The translations under genes and the position numbers were made by a program. Under the pieces are notes generated by a model. That model saw nothing but the letters and a program-made list of their open reading frames with translations, was not told where the DNA came from and made no database searches. This document shows positions 8,681 to 17,222 of a stretch of 64,000 nt of DNA, piece after piece (the stretch's first letter is position 1; the number at the start of each line of letters is the position of its first letter). The DNA is from Marinobacter sp. JH2 (GTDB lineage Bacteria; Pseudomonadota; Gammaproteobacteria; Pseudomonadales; Oleiphilaceae): contig NZ_CP037934.1 of NCBI RefSeq assembly GCF_004353225.1, positions 1,054,001-1,118,000 on the forward strand. Direction: 5' to 3'.

Positions 8681-10561
8681 ATGGAGATACATAATTTCGA
8701 TCAAGATACTCGGGTTCAGCAGGCACGAGAGCTTTTTGATGCGGGCCTTGAGGTGCCGTCTCAGTGGGTACGGGATGAGGTTATGCGATCCTGGTTGCGC
8801 TCTAGAGAGCACGGACTTTCTCCTGTCGACCAGGTTTTACGACAGACCTTGTCCCTCAATGAATTACCTTCTTTGCACGATCAGCACCGAGATCTTCTGT
8901 GTTATGTAGAACCGGAAATGCGAAATCTGTTTCGGTCTTGGGGGGCGGCTGGCTGGGCCTTTGCCTGTCTGGAAAGAGAAGGACGGAGTATTAATTATTT
9001 TGGAAAGGAAAGCCTGCTGGGAACATCGTTAAGCTCGGGGCTCGACCTTTCTGAGCAGGTTGCGGGTACTAATGGCCCTGGCTGTGCTTTGCTCGAACAC
9101 AGGCCTTCAGTCGTGTGTGGTGATGAGCATTTTCTACATGAATTTAGAAATCTTGCTTGTGTTGCTGTCCCCATTTTTGACCCGGCAGGAATGGTGGTCG
9201 GCGCTCTAAATGCGACTAAGCACTACGATGGTCGTCCTGTAGGGATACTCGAGTCCGTTGCGTTGGCGAGCAGAGCCGTTGAAAACCGAATGGTAGGAGA
9301 TCTGTCTGGTGCTTGGGTGCTGGCAATTCACTATCTTCCAGAGCTAACTAGTTCACCGATGCGAGGTCTGATTCATTTCTGTGCAGATGGCGAAGTGTTG
9401 GGGGCAAACCCAACTGCGCGGCAGATGCTGGAACTGGATATTCCTGAGCAGAACGGGGAAGCGGTGACGTTTAGAGATTTGTTCTCTTGCAGTCTTGATG
9501 AGGTAAGGCGTTCCCAACGTAATCCAATTAAAGTGGTATGCCACAATGGATCAGAACTGTTTTTAAAGGCCGAAACAGTGCCCGAAGTATCCCCATCTAT
9601 TCTTGCCCGAGTTGAGTTGGACCGCGCATCAATACCGTCACCATTTTTTGCAGACGCTTCACTGCGCCCTCTTTTTGAAAAGGCGCGCCGTGCTTTCATG
9701 CATCGTGTGCCAATGTTAATTAACGGTGAAACGGGAACAGGAAAGGAGGTTCTCGCCCGTTGGCTGCACTCGCAAGGACCTTCCCCTAAAGGTGCCTTTG
9801 TGGCTGTAAATTGCTCAGCGATCCCGGCAGGCTTAATTGAATCTGAGTTATTTGGCTACGCAGATGGAGCGTTCACCGGTGCTCGCCGTGGAGGCGCCAA
9901 AGGGAAGTTCGAAGAGGCCAGTGGAGGGACGTTGTTTCTTGATGAGATCGGAGACATGCCGGTGGAGTTTCAAGCACGTTTGTTACGTGTACTGCAGGAG
10001 CGAACGGTAACTCGGTTGGGGGAAGAAAAAATTCGAGAGGTCTGCTTTTCTTTGATTTGTGCTACGCACCGGAACTTGGATGAGTTGATGGAACAAGGGA
10101 GCTTTCGCGATGATCTTTACTATCGAGTGAATGGTCTGAAGGTCACGTTGCCGCCATTAAGAGAGCGTGAAGATCTAGACGGGTTGATTGATCATTTGCT
10201 GGCGATCGCCGCATCTCCAAGCATACCATCTATATTGTCTCCGGAAGCTCGCGACCTGTTAAGACATTATCCCTGGAAAGGAAACATTCGGGAGTTGGAG
10301 CAGGCGCTAAAGTTAGGTCAGGCGCTCGCTAACAATGGTGTTATTGAAGTGGATCATCTGCCTGAAGCAGTCAAGGCGAATCGATTTGACGCGTTAACGC
10401 CAGCAATGGATCCGAAATCAGGATGCTTATTGGCTAATGCCGAACGCGACGCTGTGAGTGCTGCGCTTGAAAAATGCAAAGACAATATCAGTGCCGCGGC
10501 GCGAGAGCTGGGAATAACCCGAGCAACGCTTTACCGGAAAATAAAACGGTTTGGGCTTTAA
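8681..10561 (+). CDS. AcoR-like sigma-54-dependent transcriptional activator
   Basis: A 626-residue bacterial enhancer-binding protein. The N-terminal half (to about residue 320) resembles the GAF-containing sensor part of AcoR-type regulators (WVRDEVMRSWLRSREHGL near the start; NGPGCALLEHRPSVV in the GAF domain). The central AAA+ domain has Walker A GETGTGKE near residue 348, the sigma-54 contact loop GAFTGA near 396 and Walker B GGTLFLDEIGD near 420. A Fis-type helix-turn-helix (ISAAARELGITRATLYRKI) ends the protein. GGAGG precedes the ATG. It is divergent from the PQQ alcohol dehydrogenase operon, whose promoter is of the sigma-54 type, so it very likely activates that operon in response to an alcohol or derived metabolite. 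Confidence 0.93.
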   Translation: MEIHNFDQDTRVQQARELFDAGLEVPSQWVRDEVMRSWLRSREHGLSPVDQVLRQTLSLNELPSLHDQHRDLLCYVEPEMRNLFRSWGAAGWAFACLEREGRSINYFGKESLLGTSLSSGLDLSEQVAGTNGPGCALLEHRPSVVCGDEHFLHEFRNLACVAVPIFDPAGMVVGALNATKHYDGRPVGILESVALASRAVENRMVGDLSGAWVLAIHYLPELTSSPMRGLIHFCADGEVLGANPTARQMLELDIPEQNGEAVTFRDLFSCSLDEVRRSQRNPIKVVCHNGSELFLKAETVPEVSPSILARVELDRASIPSPFFADASLRPLFEKARRAFMHRVPMLINGETGTGKEVLARWLHSQGPSPKGAFVAVNCSAIPAGLIESELFGYADGAFTGARRGGAKGKFEEASGGTLFLDEIGDMPVEFQARLLRVLQERTVTRLGEEKIREVCFSLICATHRNLDELMEQGSFRDDLYYRVNGLKVTLPPLREREDLDGLIDHLLAIAASPSIPSILSPEARDLLRHYPWKGNIRELEQALKLGQALANNGVIEVDHLPEAVKANRFDALTPAMDPKSGCLLANAERDAVSAALEKCKDNISAAARELGITRATLYRKIKRFGL

Positions 10562-10901
10562 ATGTGTTTTGGCCAAGGGAATGGCCTTTGAGGATAAACC
10601 ATTGGGTTAATCTCAAATACGGTGCGATTCGCACCGAAGAGGGCGCGTTTAACGGAGGAGGGGAATGATAAGTTTGGAATTTGAAGGCTGTTGATAAAGG
10701 GTACATTTGCCCTTAAAGGCGATCCAGCCTGCAACCCCGTGTACGCCGGTTCGTTACCGACCCGCTGCATGTCGGCAACTAGCGCATGCGACAAATAACC
10801 ACACCTCACCCCATCCTTTATTTATCTACAATTTGCGCAATCTGACGAAGGTTTTACCTCACTCTAAAAAAGCCACCATATTTTGCGCGGAAATAGGTTC
10901 C
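10562..10901. other. Intergenic region, 340 bases, no gene seen
   Basis: It contains a perfect small hairpin (GGTGCG-ATT-CGCACC, 10621-10635) without a U-tract and a nine-codon frame at 10666 behind a GGAGGAGGGGA sequence. Neither is convincing as a functional element. The same forward frame as the PepSY gene is open back to 10707, but that stretch has no family resemblance. Confidence 0.4.
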
Positions 10902-12290
10902 ATGGAAAAGTCTGTTACTACTTCAGCCGCTTCGGCTCAGAGCCGAGGGATCTCTGGCGTTGACCTCTATCGCGCTGTCTGGCGCTGGCACTTCTATGCA
11001 GGCTTATTAGTGCTGCCTTTCATGATTCTGCTTGCTGTGACAGGCGCTCTGTACCTCTTTCGTGATGAGATCGATCAGGTTTTACACGCTGATCTGATGA
11101 AGGTGGAAGTGGAGAAGGGCAGTGACATAACGCCGGAGCGTCAAATGGCTGCGGCGCTCCAAAGATATCCCGGAGAGGTCTTCAAGTATGTCCCGCCCGC
11201 TGCGGAGCATCTCGCCACCGAAATTGACATAAAAACGGAGGCGGGAGAGAAACTCGCCGTTTATGTGAACCCCTACGACAGCGCTGTACTTGGAGCGATG
11301 GAGTATCGCGGCAGTGTCATGTGGTTTATCCGAAAATTGCACAGTTTGGAAAAGCTGGGACCCATAGCCAATGGGGCACTGGAGATAGCCGCAGGATTGT
11401 CGATTCTGCTGGTCATCACCGGCACTTATCTATGGTGGCCGAGGGGGCAGAACGGAGGCGTAATTAAGATACGAGGCAGTCGCAAGGAGCGGGTTTTTTG
11501 GCGTGATTTGCACGCAGTGTCAGGCGTGACAGTGGGAGGTATCATCCTTTTTCTGGCGATCACCGGAATGCCCTGGTCCATTGTCTGGGGGGATAAGGTC
11601 AATGAACTCGCCAATGGCCATAATTTTGGTTACCCCGCGGGTGTGCGGGTTGATGTCCCCATGTCCGGGGAGCGCCTGTCCGAGCGAGTCCAAACAAGCT
11701 GGTCCCTGGAGCAGGCCCAGATTCCATTGTCCGTTCAACACCCGGCTGATGGGCACAATATAACGACACCAATTGGTCTTGACCAGGCCGTCGCGCGTTT
11801 CGATGAACTTGGTCTGGCGCCGGGATATTCGGTCAATCTGCCGTCGTCTACTGAAGGTGTGTATACGGGGTCCGTTTACCCGGATGATCTTAGTCGGCAG
11901 CGGGTCGTGCATCTTGATCAGTACAGTGGCCAAGTATTAATAGATATGAACTACGCCGACTACGGTCCTCTTGGACGCAGCTTAGAATGGGGCATTAACG
12001 TGCACATGGGCCAGGAATTCGGCATCTGGAACCAAGTCGTGCTAGCGCTGGCCTGCGTCGTGATCGTGATCTTCAGCGTATCTGCGGGCGTTATGTGGTG
12101 GAAGCGGCGTCCGAGCGGGAGACTGGGGGTGCCCCCGCTTCCTCAAAACCCCCGTCGTCTTTGGGCGGTTTTGGGGCTTTTGATGATCGGTGGCATCATT
12201 TTTCCCTTGGTAGGCGTGATGTTGATGCTTATAGCCATTGTGGATTTTCTTGGCCAGCGCGCTAGGTGCCGCGGAGAGCGTGTTATTTAG
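10902..12290 (+). CDS. PepSY-associated transmembrane protein (PiuB-like)
   Basis: A 463-residue inner-membrane protein of the PepSY-TM family, often annotated as iron-regulated or as a membrane reductase partner in siderophore or iron uptake. The first membrane segment follows the signature YRAVWRWHFYAGLLVLPFM, and further ones lie near residues 155-180, 210-235, 370-395 and at the C-terminus. Conserved histidine-containing stretches (WRDLHAVSG, GINVHMGQEFG) are typical of the family and may bind haem. ATG 10902 matches the usual family N-terminus; an upstream GTG/ATG would add 65 unrelated residues. The ribosome-binding site is weak. No clear Fur box was found upstream. It appears to be transcribed alone. 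Confidence 0.85.
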   Translation: MEKSVTTSAASAQSRGISGVDLYRAVWRWHFYAGLLVLPFMILLAVTGALYLFRDEIDQVLHADLMKVEVEKGSDITPERQMAAALQRYPGEVFKYVPPAAEHLATEIDIKTEAGEKLAVYVNPYDSAVLGAMEYRGSVMWFIRKLHSLEKLGPIANGALEIAAGLSILLVITGTYLWWPRGQNGGVIKIRGSRKERVFWRDLHAVSGVTVGGIILFLAITGMPWSIVWGDKVNELANGHNFGYPAGVRVDVPMSGERLSERVQTSWSLEQAQIPLSVQHPADGHNITTPIGLDQAVARFDELGLAPGYSVNLPSSTEGVYTGSVYPDDLSRQRVVHLDQYSGQVLIDMNYADYGPLGRSLEWGINVHMGQEFGIWNQVVLALACVVIVIFSVSAGVMWWKRRPSGRLGVPPLPQNPRRLWAVLGLLMIGGIIFPLVGVMLMLIAIVDFLGQRARCRGERVI

Positions 12291-12364
12291 CCTGGTGACC
12301 GAGCACAAGCCGGTTGCCCATCGTGCGGACATTGCCCATTCAGCTTTGCTGGCTGTATGAGGGG

Positions 12365-12445
12365 CGTCACCGCAGCCGTACGCTCACCTCAGCGCCATCG
12401 TCCAGGTAGCGAGTCAACGCTTCCCAACCAGTTCTGATGTTTATG
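12365..12445 (-). pseudogene. Possible relic of an IS66-type transposase
   Basis: Read on the minus strand, 12394-12426 encodes WEALTRYLDDG, followed by a few unrelated residues and a stop. That string resembles the conserved C-terminal part of IS66-family TnpC transposases (typically W-ALTRYLDDG, followed by DNNAAER). No ends, no DDE core and no target duplication are visible, so at most it is a small decayed fragment. The rest of the 351-base gap 12291-12641 shows no gene. Confidence 0.3.
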
Positions 12446-12641
12446 CTGAGGGTTTTATGGATGAGCCTCAAAAAATAGATGTTACTGGGTAGCGGTAGGT
12501 TTAAAAACTGAGGTCCGTGCAGGTCCGGGATGTATCGAAAGTCGCAGAGAATACCTGCTGGAAATTCAGTACGCTTTTAGGCTCAATCTTCGTTTGAACC
12601 ATTGAATCTGCGTCCCCCTACCGCACTCCACCGAGGTTAAG

Positions 12642-13439
12642 ATGTCCCATTGCGTCAATCTTGAGTACGTTCAGCATACAGCGACTATTACCATTAGCCG
12701 CCCTTCTCAGCTCAACTCCTTGTCTGAAGAAGCCTTCCTTGAGCTTCGGCAAGTGCTTCGTGAGTTACATAACAATCACAACGTACGAGTAGTGATATTG
12801 AAGGGTGAGGGCAAGGTGTTCTGCGCAGGAGGTGATATTGATTTCTTTGCAGAATTGGTTGATCTCCCTCCTTCCGAACGGTCTGAAAAAGCGCGCCAAT
12901 ATGTTAGCTTAGCTCATGAGGTTATGGCGCTTTTTGTTTCACTGCGTGTTCCGATGCTAGTGGCTGTGCAAGGCGCGGCGGCAGGCTTTGGTCTCAGCCT
13001 TTGTTGCATCGCCGACATAGTTGTTGCGGCTCGTGGTAGCCGATTCGTACCCGCGTACCTTGGTCTTGGTGTGACTCCTGATGGGGGGCTATCGTACAGC
13101 CTGCCCCGCTTGATTGGAGAGACGCGAGCATCAGATGTACTTTTAACTAATCGGAGCTTTGATGCCGAGCAAGCAGAGAGTTGGGGGCTTGTTACGAGGT
13201 TGGTTGACGTAAATGAGTTAGAAGGCAATGTCAGCGAGGTGGCGAAACAGTTGGTATCAGGTCCGACTAAGGCTGCAGAAAATACGCTGTGGTTGTTACA
13301 TGCTCAGCGTAATTTCGATGCATTTAATACAACTCTGGCAGCGGAGTTAGATAGCTTTTCCGATTGCGTTTATGTCGATGACTTCGTAGAAGGGGTTAGG
13401 GCGTTCTTGGACCGGCGGTCGCCTAGTTTTTCGGGCTAA
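12642..13439 (+). CDS. Enoyl-CoA hydratase/isomerase family protein
   Basis: A 265-residue crotonase-fold enzyme acting on CoA thioesters. It has the oxyanion-hole motif KVFCAGGDIDFF (residues about 57-68) and the second one AVQGAAAGFGLSLCC. At the catalytic-glutamate positions it shows LGVTPDGGLSYSLPRLIG, where an aspartate replaces the second glutamate; this pattern is common in isomerases such as PaaG-like enzymes. GAGG lies just before the ATG. It lies upstream of the GATase1-AraC regulator on the same strand, opposite to the betaine-like operon, and may serve the same pathway. The substrate is not known. Confidence 0.85.
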   Translation: MSHCVNLEYVQHTATITISRPSQLNSLSEEAFLELRQVLRELHNNHNVRVVILKGEGKVFCAGGDIDFFAELVDLPPSERSEKARQYVSLAHEVMALFVSLRVPMLVAVQGAAAGFGLSLCCIADIVVAARGSRFVPAYLGLGVTPDGGLSYSLPRLIGETRASDVLLTNRSFDAEQAESWGLVTRLVDVNELEGNVSEVAKQLVSGPTKAAENTLWLLHAQRNFDAFNTTLAAELDSFSDCVYVDDFVEGVRAFLDRRSPSFSG

Positions 13440-13528
13440 GTGCATGGGCAGTTTCATGGGATGTGCGGCCTCGGGGCGAATCGGGACGAGTCGTGGTTAT
13501 TAAAGCTGATGAATCGGGTCGATGAGCG

Positions 13529-14503
13529 ATGATCAAAAATTACGGCATCCTTTTACTGCCAGAGTTCAGTAATCTTTGTTTTTCCAATCTAATTGAGCCC
13601 ATTCGCGCTGCGAATGATCTGTCGGAGCGGCCTGTTGCTAAGTGGCATTTATTCTCGGTTGATGGTCAATGTGTATCAAGTACCAGTGGGCTGACGTTCC
13701 CGGTTAGTAAAAGCATTGCCGACATTCCCGGTACAGCGCCGCTGGACGTGCTCTTTTTATTAGCCAGCTATAATTATGAATCGTATATCACCGCGGATTT
13801 GGTAAAGAGTCTCCGGAAACTTAAGCCCTATGCAGTCCAAATGGCAGGGCTGGATGCTGGCGCTTTTGCGCTCGCTAAAGCGGGCTTGCTGAGTGGTTAT
13901 CGGGCCACGATTCATTGGGCAGAGCTAGAGGTGTTTCATGAGCGCTTCCCCGACATCAAAGTTTGTGCTGATCGTTATGTGATTGATAGAGACAGGATCA
14001 CGACAGGTGGGGCCAGTACATCTATGGATCTCATCTTGGAGTTGATACGTCAGCATCATGGCGAACAGTTAGCCCTTGCGGTAGCGGAGTACCTCATTTT
14101 CGATATCGAGCAACCGGGCAGTAAGCAACAGAGAGAATATGCGCCTACCTGGCTCAGCGTCCGGGCTCCGCGATTGGCGAAAGCCGTGAGAATCATGGAG
14201 GCGAATATTGAGCAGCCAATTGCGATCTCAGATTTGGCTTCAAAGGTAGGTACTTCGCAACGTCAGCTTGAGCGCGAGTTTCATGAAATGTTTAAAACAA
14301 CACCGGCTCGTCATTACATTGAATTGCGGGTAGCTTCAGCTCAGCGGCTATTGAGGGAAACGAGTCTCGGTATTACTCAGATAGCTGTGCGTTGTGGGTT
14401 CAGTTCTTCTGCTGCACTGACACGAAATTACCATTCTGTGTATAGCTGTACCCCGTCGAACGACCGAAAATCTCATCGGGCGCGTATTTCTGCTTCTGTT
14501 TAG
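13529..14503 (+). CDS. GATase1-like AraC-family regulator (GbdR/CdhR type)
   Basis: A 324-residue regulator with an N-terminal class I glutamine amidotransferase-like (DJ-1/PfpI) domain to about residue 190 and a C-terminal AraC helix-turn-helix pair (about 215-315; ISDLASKVGTSQRQLEREF and ITQIAVRCGFSSSAALTRNY). In the amidotransferase domain the nucleophile position reads AGLDAGAFALAKAGLLSGYRA, with aspartate rather than cysteine, as in the GbdR, CdhR, SouR and ArgR group that senses glycine betaine, carnitine, sarcosine or arginine. It is convergent with the six-gene operon at 14561-22111, which carries CaiT- and CaiD-like genes. A carnitine- or betaine-type inducer is therefore a reasonable inference. 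Confidence 0.88.
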   Translation: MIKNYGILLLPEFSNLCFSNLIEPIRAANDLSERPVAKWHLFSVDGQCVSSTSGLTFPVSKSIADIPGTAPLDVLFLLASYNYESYITADLVKSLRKLKPYAVQMAGLDAGAFALAKAGLLSGYRATIHWAELEVFHERFPDIKVCADRYVIDRDRITTGGASTSMDLILELIRQHHGEQLALAVAEYLIFDIEQPGSKQQREYAPTWLSVRAPRLAKAVRIMEANIEQPIAISDLASKVGTSQRQLEREFHEMFKTTPARHYIELRVASAQRLLRETSLGITQIAVRCGFSSSAALTRNYHSVYSCTPSNDRKSHRARISASV

Positions 14504-14506
14504 TTA

Positions 14507-14527
14507 TAAAAAAGCCCCCGAAGGGGC
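14507..14527 (-). terminator. Rho-independent terminator of the six-gene operon
   Basis: GCCCC and GGGGC form a stem with a CGAA-type tetraloop, followed on the minus strand by six U. It lies just downstream of the nitronate-monooxygenase-family gene and marks the end of the operon that begins at 22111. Confidence 0.8.
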
Positions 14528-14560
14528 AAAGGTTAAGAAATCTTTCTTGCCAAATGTGTC

Positions 14561-15538
14561 CTACTCGCTGAGCAGTTTAGACAGACGCCCTTGAATAATT
14601 TCGGAAGCATCTGAAACCAATCGTTTGACTAAAGTATCCACGGTTGGTATGTCAGATATCAGGCCTTGTGACATACCTGCCCACCAAATGCCATGTTCCA
14701 TGTCACCGGTTTCTAGAACTTTGGCACCGCGCTTCCCGGACACTAACTCCGCTATATCCGCAAACTCGGTGTCCTTTTTTAGCTCAATGTTGACAACCTC
14801 TTCGGCTACAGAGTTTCGGTAGACTCGGGCCGTGTTACGGAACTTACGAAAAATCAACTGCGTATCTAACTCGCTACCTTCAAGAAGTTTGTCCTTGAGG
14901 TTCTGGTGTATAGGTGCTTCTACAGTTCCCAGAAAACGAGTACCCATGCTAACGGCTTCTGCGCCCATTGCCAGAGCTGCGGCCAGCCCTCGGCCATCGC
15001 TGAACCCACCACAGGCTATAACGGGGATATCCAGAGCATCAACGGTGCGAGGGAGCAGCACGAGCGACGGAATGTCATCTTCCCCAGGGTGGCCGGCCGC
15101 CTCAAACCCGTCAATAATGACAGCATCGCAACCGACCTCTTGTGCTTTCAGCGCATGGCGCACCGACGTGCACTTGTGTGCCACTTTTATGCCCGCTTCT
15201 TTGAATGCGGCCATGAACGGCTTGGGGCTGCGTCCTGCGGTTTCGACGACCTTCACGCCAGAATCAATGATAACTTGAGCATACTCTTCGTACGGAGGAG
15301 GTGTAATGCTCGGCAAGATCGTCAGGTTCACCCCGAAAGGCTTGTTCGTCATCACCTGAGTTCGTGTAATTTCGTCAGCCAGCGCCGAAGGGGTGGGCTG
15401 GGTGAGGGCGCTCAGAAATCCCAGCCCTCCGGCGTTCGCCACAGCTGCAACCAACTCTGCAGTTGAGACCCGTTGCATTCCGCCCTGAATAACGGGGTGC
15501 TCAATACCGAAAAGTTCGGTTATTCGAGTCTTAAACAT
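14561..15538 (-). CDS. Nitronate monooxygenase / 2-nitropropane dioxygenase family flavoprotein
   Basis: A 325-residue FMN TIM-barrel protein. It has the family opening HPVIQGGMQRVST, the catalytic-histidine region GFEAAGHPGEDD, the phosphate-binding ACGGFSDGRGLAAALAMGA and GTRFLGTVEAP. The family includes nitronate monooxygenases, the NADH:quinone reductase PA1024 type and FabK-like enoyl reductases, so the reaction cannot be fixed from sequence alone. It is the last gene of the operon; its ATG overlaps the end of the BCCT transporter gene by eight bases, implying translational coupling. In this setting an enoyl-thioester or quinone reductase role is as likely as nitronate oxidation. Confidence 0.85.
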   Translation of the reverse strand: MFKTRITELFGIEHPVIQGGMQRVSTAELVAAVANAGGLGFLSALTQPTPSALADEITRTQVMTNKPFGVNLTILPSITPPPYEEYAQVIIDSGVKVVETAGRSPKPFMAAFKEAGIKVAHKCTSVRHALKAQEVGCDAVIIDGFEAAGHPGEDDIPSLVLLPRTVDALDIPVIACGGFSDGRGLAAALAMGAEAVSMGTRFLGTVEAPIHQNLKDKLLEGSELDTQLIFRKFRNTARVYRNSVAEEVVNIELKKDTEFADIAELVSGKRGAKVLETGDMEHGIWWAGMSQGLISDIPTVDTLVKRLVSDASEIIQGRLSKLLSE

Positions 15539-17162
15539 AGCTCTCTGCTCCTACTGCTGAGTTACGGTTGGCTTCGACATTCATGTGTTGGTTGCCCGTC
15601 ATTTTTTTCTCGATGCCTGGGGTAAGCATGGGGTAGTCCGCCTTCAACCAATTTAAAAGTGAGAAGAAGGACATGCACATCACTACCAGAAGCGGTACGC
15701 CGACAACGAGACTCGCTGTTTTAATGGGCTCAAGACCACCCGCATTCATAAGAACCAGTCCAGCCCCTCCTAATGCAATCGCCCAGAAAAAACGGTTGGC
15801 AACGTTTGGTTCAACGCCTTCACGGAGGTTATAGGAAGTGACGGAGGCTAAAACATACGCTGAGGAATCGACCGTTGTGCCTGAATAGACGAAGCCAACT
15901 ACGATGAACAGGATGAGGATGACGTCATAAAATGGCAGCTGCTCTAACGTGCCCAAAATCGCAGCTGAAGGACTTTCGTTGGCAATTGTTTCGAGTACCG
16001 GGAAAGCACCCGTTAGTTCTGCGTTCATAGAGGTGCTGCCAAAGAGCACGAAGAACAACATGCACCCGGCGCTGCCCGCCGACAAAACAGTCAGGCCAAT
16101 GTCTCTGAAGGTACGGCCACGAGAAATCCGTGCAATGAAAATGCCCATATAGGGCCCCATCGCTACCCACCAAGCCCAGTAGAAAATCGTCCACCACTGC
16201 GGGAACATGCTGTTAGCAATGGGATCTGTGTAGAACGCCATATGTGCGAACTCGGTGACCATCAGGCCGAGACTGTTGGTAAAGCTGTTCAACATGAAGA
16301 ACGTTGGGCCACCAACAAACACAAGGATGCACAGAATGGTCAGCGCATACATGTTGAGCCGACTTAGACGCTGGATACCTTTCTTAAGGCCGAGCACGAC
16401 CGAGGTGACAAAGATCGCCACCCAAACAAGGACAACCGCGATATCGACTTTAAACGTGTGTTCAATGTTCAATTGACGGCTAACGGCCTCTGCAAGCATC
16501 GGTGTGCCCGAAGCGAGTACTGTGCCGATACCTCCCACTAGGCCGAATACCATAAGGATATCGATGACCTTACCGGCGAGGCCATTGGCGTGCTTATCGC
16601 CAAGAAGCCCTGAACAGGCAGCACTTAGTCGCAGCTGAGATTTTTTTCGGTTGTAGAAGGCATATCCGATAGGGAAGGCGGTCAAACAATAAAACGCCCA
16701 GGCAAGTGGTCCCCAGTGGAACATACCGTACATCGCAGCGTAATCTGCGGCAAGATCACTTCTGGGCTCCAGCCCGAAAGGAGGCGCCGTAAAGTAATAA
16801 GTCCACTCGATCGAAGACCAAAAAATTAGCGACGTCCCAATACCTGAGCAGAAAAACATGGTGATCCAGCTCAGGCGGGTGAATTCAGGGCGAGCATCGG
16901 GCCCGCCGAGGCGAACTTGACTATAGCGCCCCAGCGATAACCATAACACGGCACCGAAGAAGAACGCGCCAGCCCAGATGTAGGCAAAGCCGAACTGGTT
17001 GGTGACAAAATCAAATGCTACCTTGATACCCGCTAACGCCTGATCTTCAAAGACGATCATCCCTATGATGACGGCTGAAACGATTAGGCAAGAAGGCCAG
17101 AATATGTGTTTATCGATTGGAGCATCTTTGGGGCGGGCAGCCCCAGCAGTATTGTTATTCAT
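15531..17162 (-). CDS. BCCT-family betaine/carnitine transporter, CaiT-like
   Basis: A 543-residue twelve-helix transporter of the betaine-choline-carnitine family. The signature FYWAWWVAMGPYMGIFIARISRGRT contains the aromatic substrate box. Several other blocks (FWSSIEWTYYFTAPPFGLEP, MFHWGPLAWAFYCLTA, GLKKGIQRLSRLNMY, FYTDPIANSMFPQWWTIFYW) parallel E. coli CaiT, the carnitine/gamma-butyrobetaine exchanger, more than BetP-type osmolyte carriers. It lacks a long regulatory C-terminal tail, which argues for nutrient uptake rather than osmoprotection. It lies within an operon of CoA-ester enzymes including two CaiD-like proteins. The substrate is probably a trimethylammonium or dimethylsulphonium acid. 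Confidence 0.9.
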   Translation of the reverse strand: MNNNTAGAARPKDAPIDKHIFWPSCLIVSAVIIGMIVFEDQALAGIKVAFDFVTNQFGFAYIWAGAFFFGAVLWLSLGRYSQVRLGGPDARPEFTRLSWITMFFCSGIGTSLIFWSSIEWTYYFTAPPFGLEPRSDLAADYAAMYGMFHWGPLAWAFYCLTAFPIGYAFYNRKKSQLRLSAACSGLLGDKHANGLAGKVIDILMVFGLVGGIGTVLASGTPMLAEAVSRQLNIEHTFKVDIAVVLVWVAIFVTSVVLGLKKGIQRLSRLNMYALTILCILVFVGGPTFFMLNSFTNSLGLMVTEFAHMAFYTDPIANSMFPQWWTIFYWAWWVAMGPYMGIFIARISRGRTFRDIGLTVLSAGSAGCMLFFVLFGSTSMNAELTGAFPVLETIANESPSAAILGTLEQLPFYDVILILFIVVGFVYSGTTVDSSAYVLASVTSYNLREGVEPNVANRFFWAIALGGAGLVLMNAGGLEPIKTASLVVGVPLLVVMCMSFFSLLNWLKADYPMLTPGIEKKMTGNQHMNVEANRNSAVGAESYV

Positions 17163-17222
17163 TTTTTAATGCCTTTGTTTGGATCTGTTTTATTGTTGGA
17201 AGATCTTTTTGGGCAATATCTT

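Noticed and set aside
10666..10695. Nine-codon frame after a strong GGAGGAGGGGA sequence
   Set aside because: Too short, no conserved meaning, and not placed as a leader peptide of an amino-acid operon.
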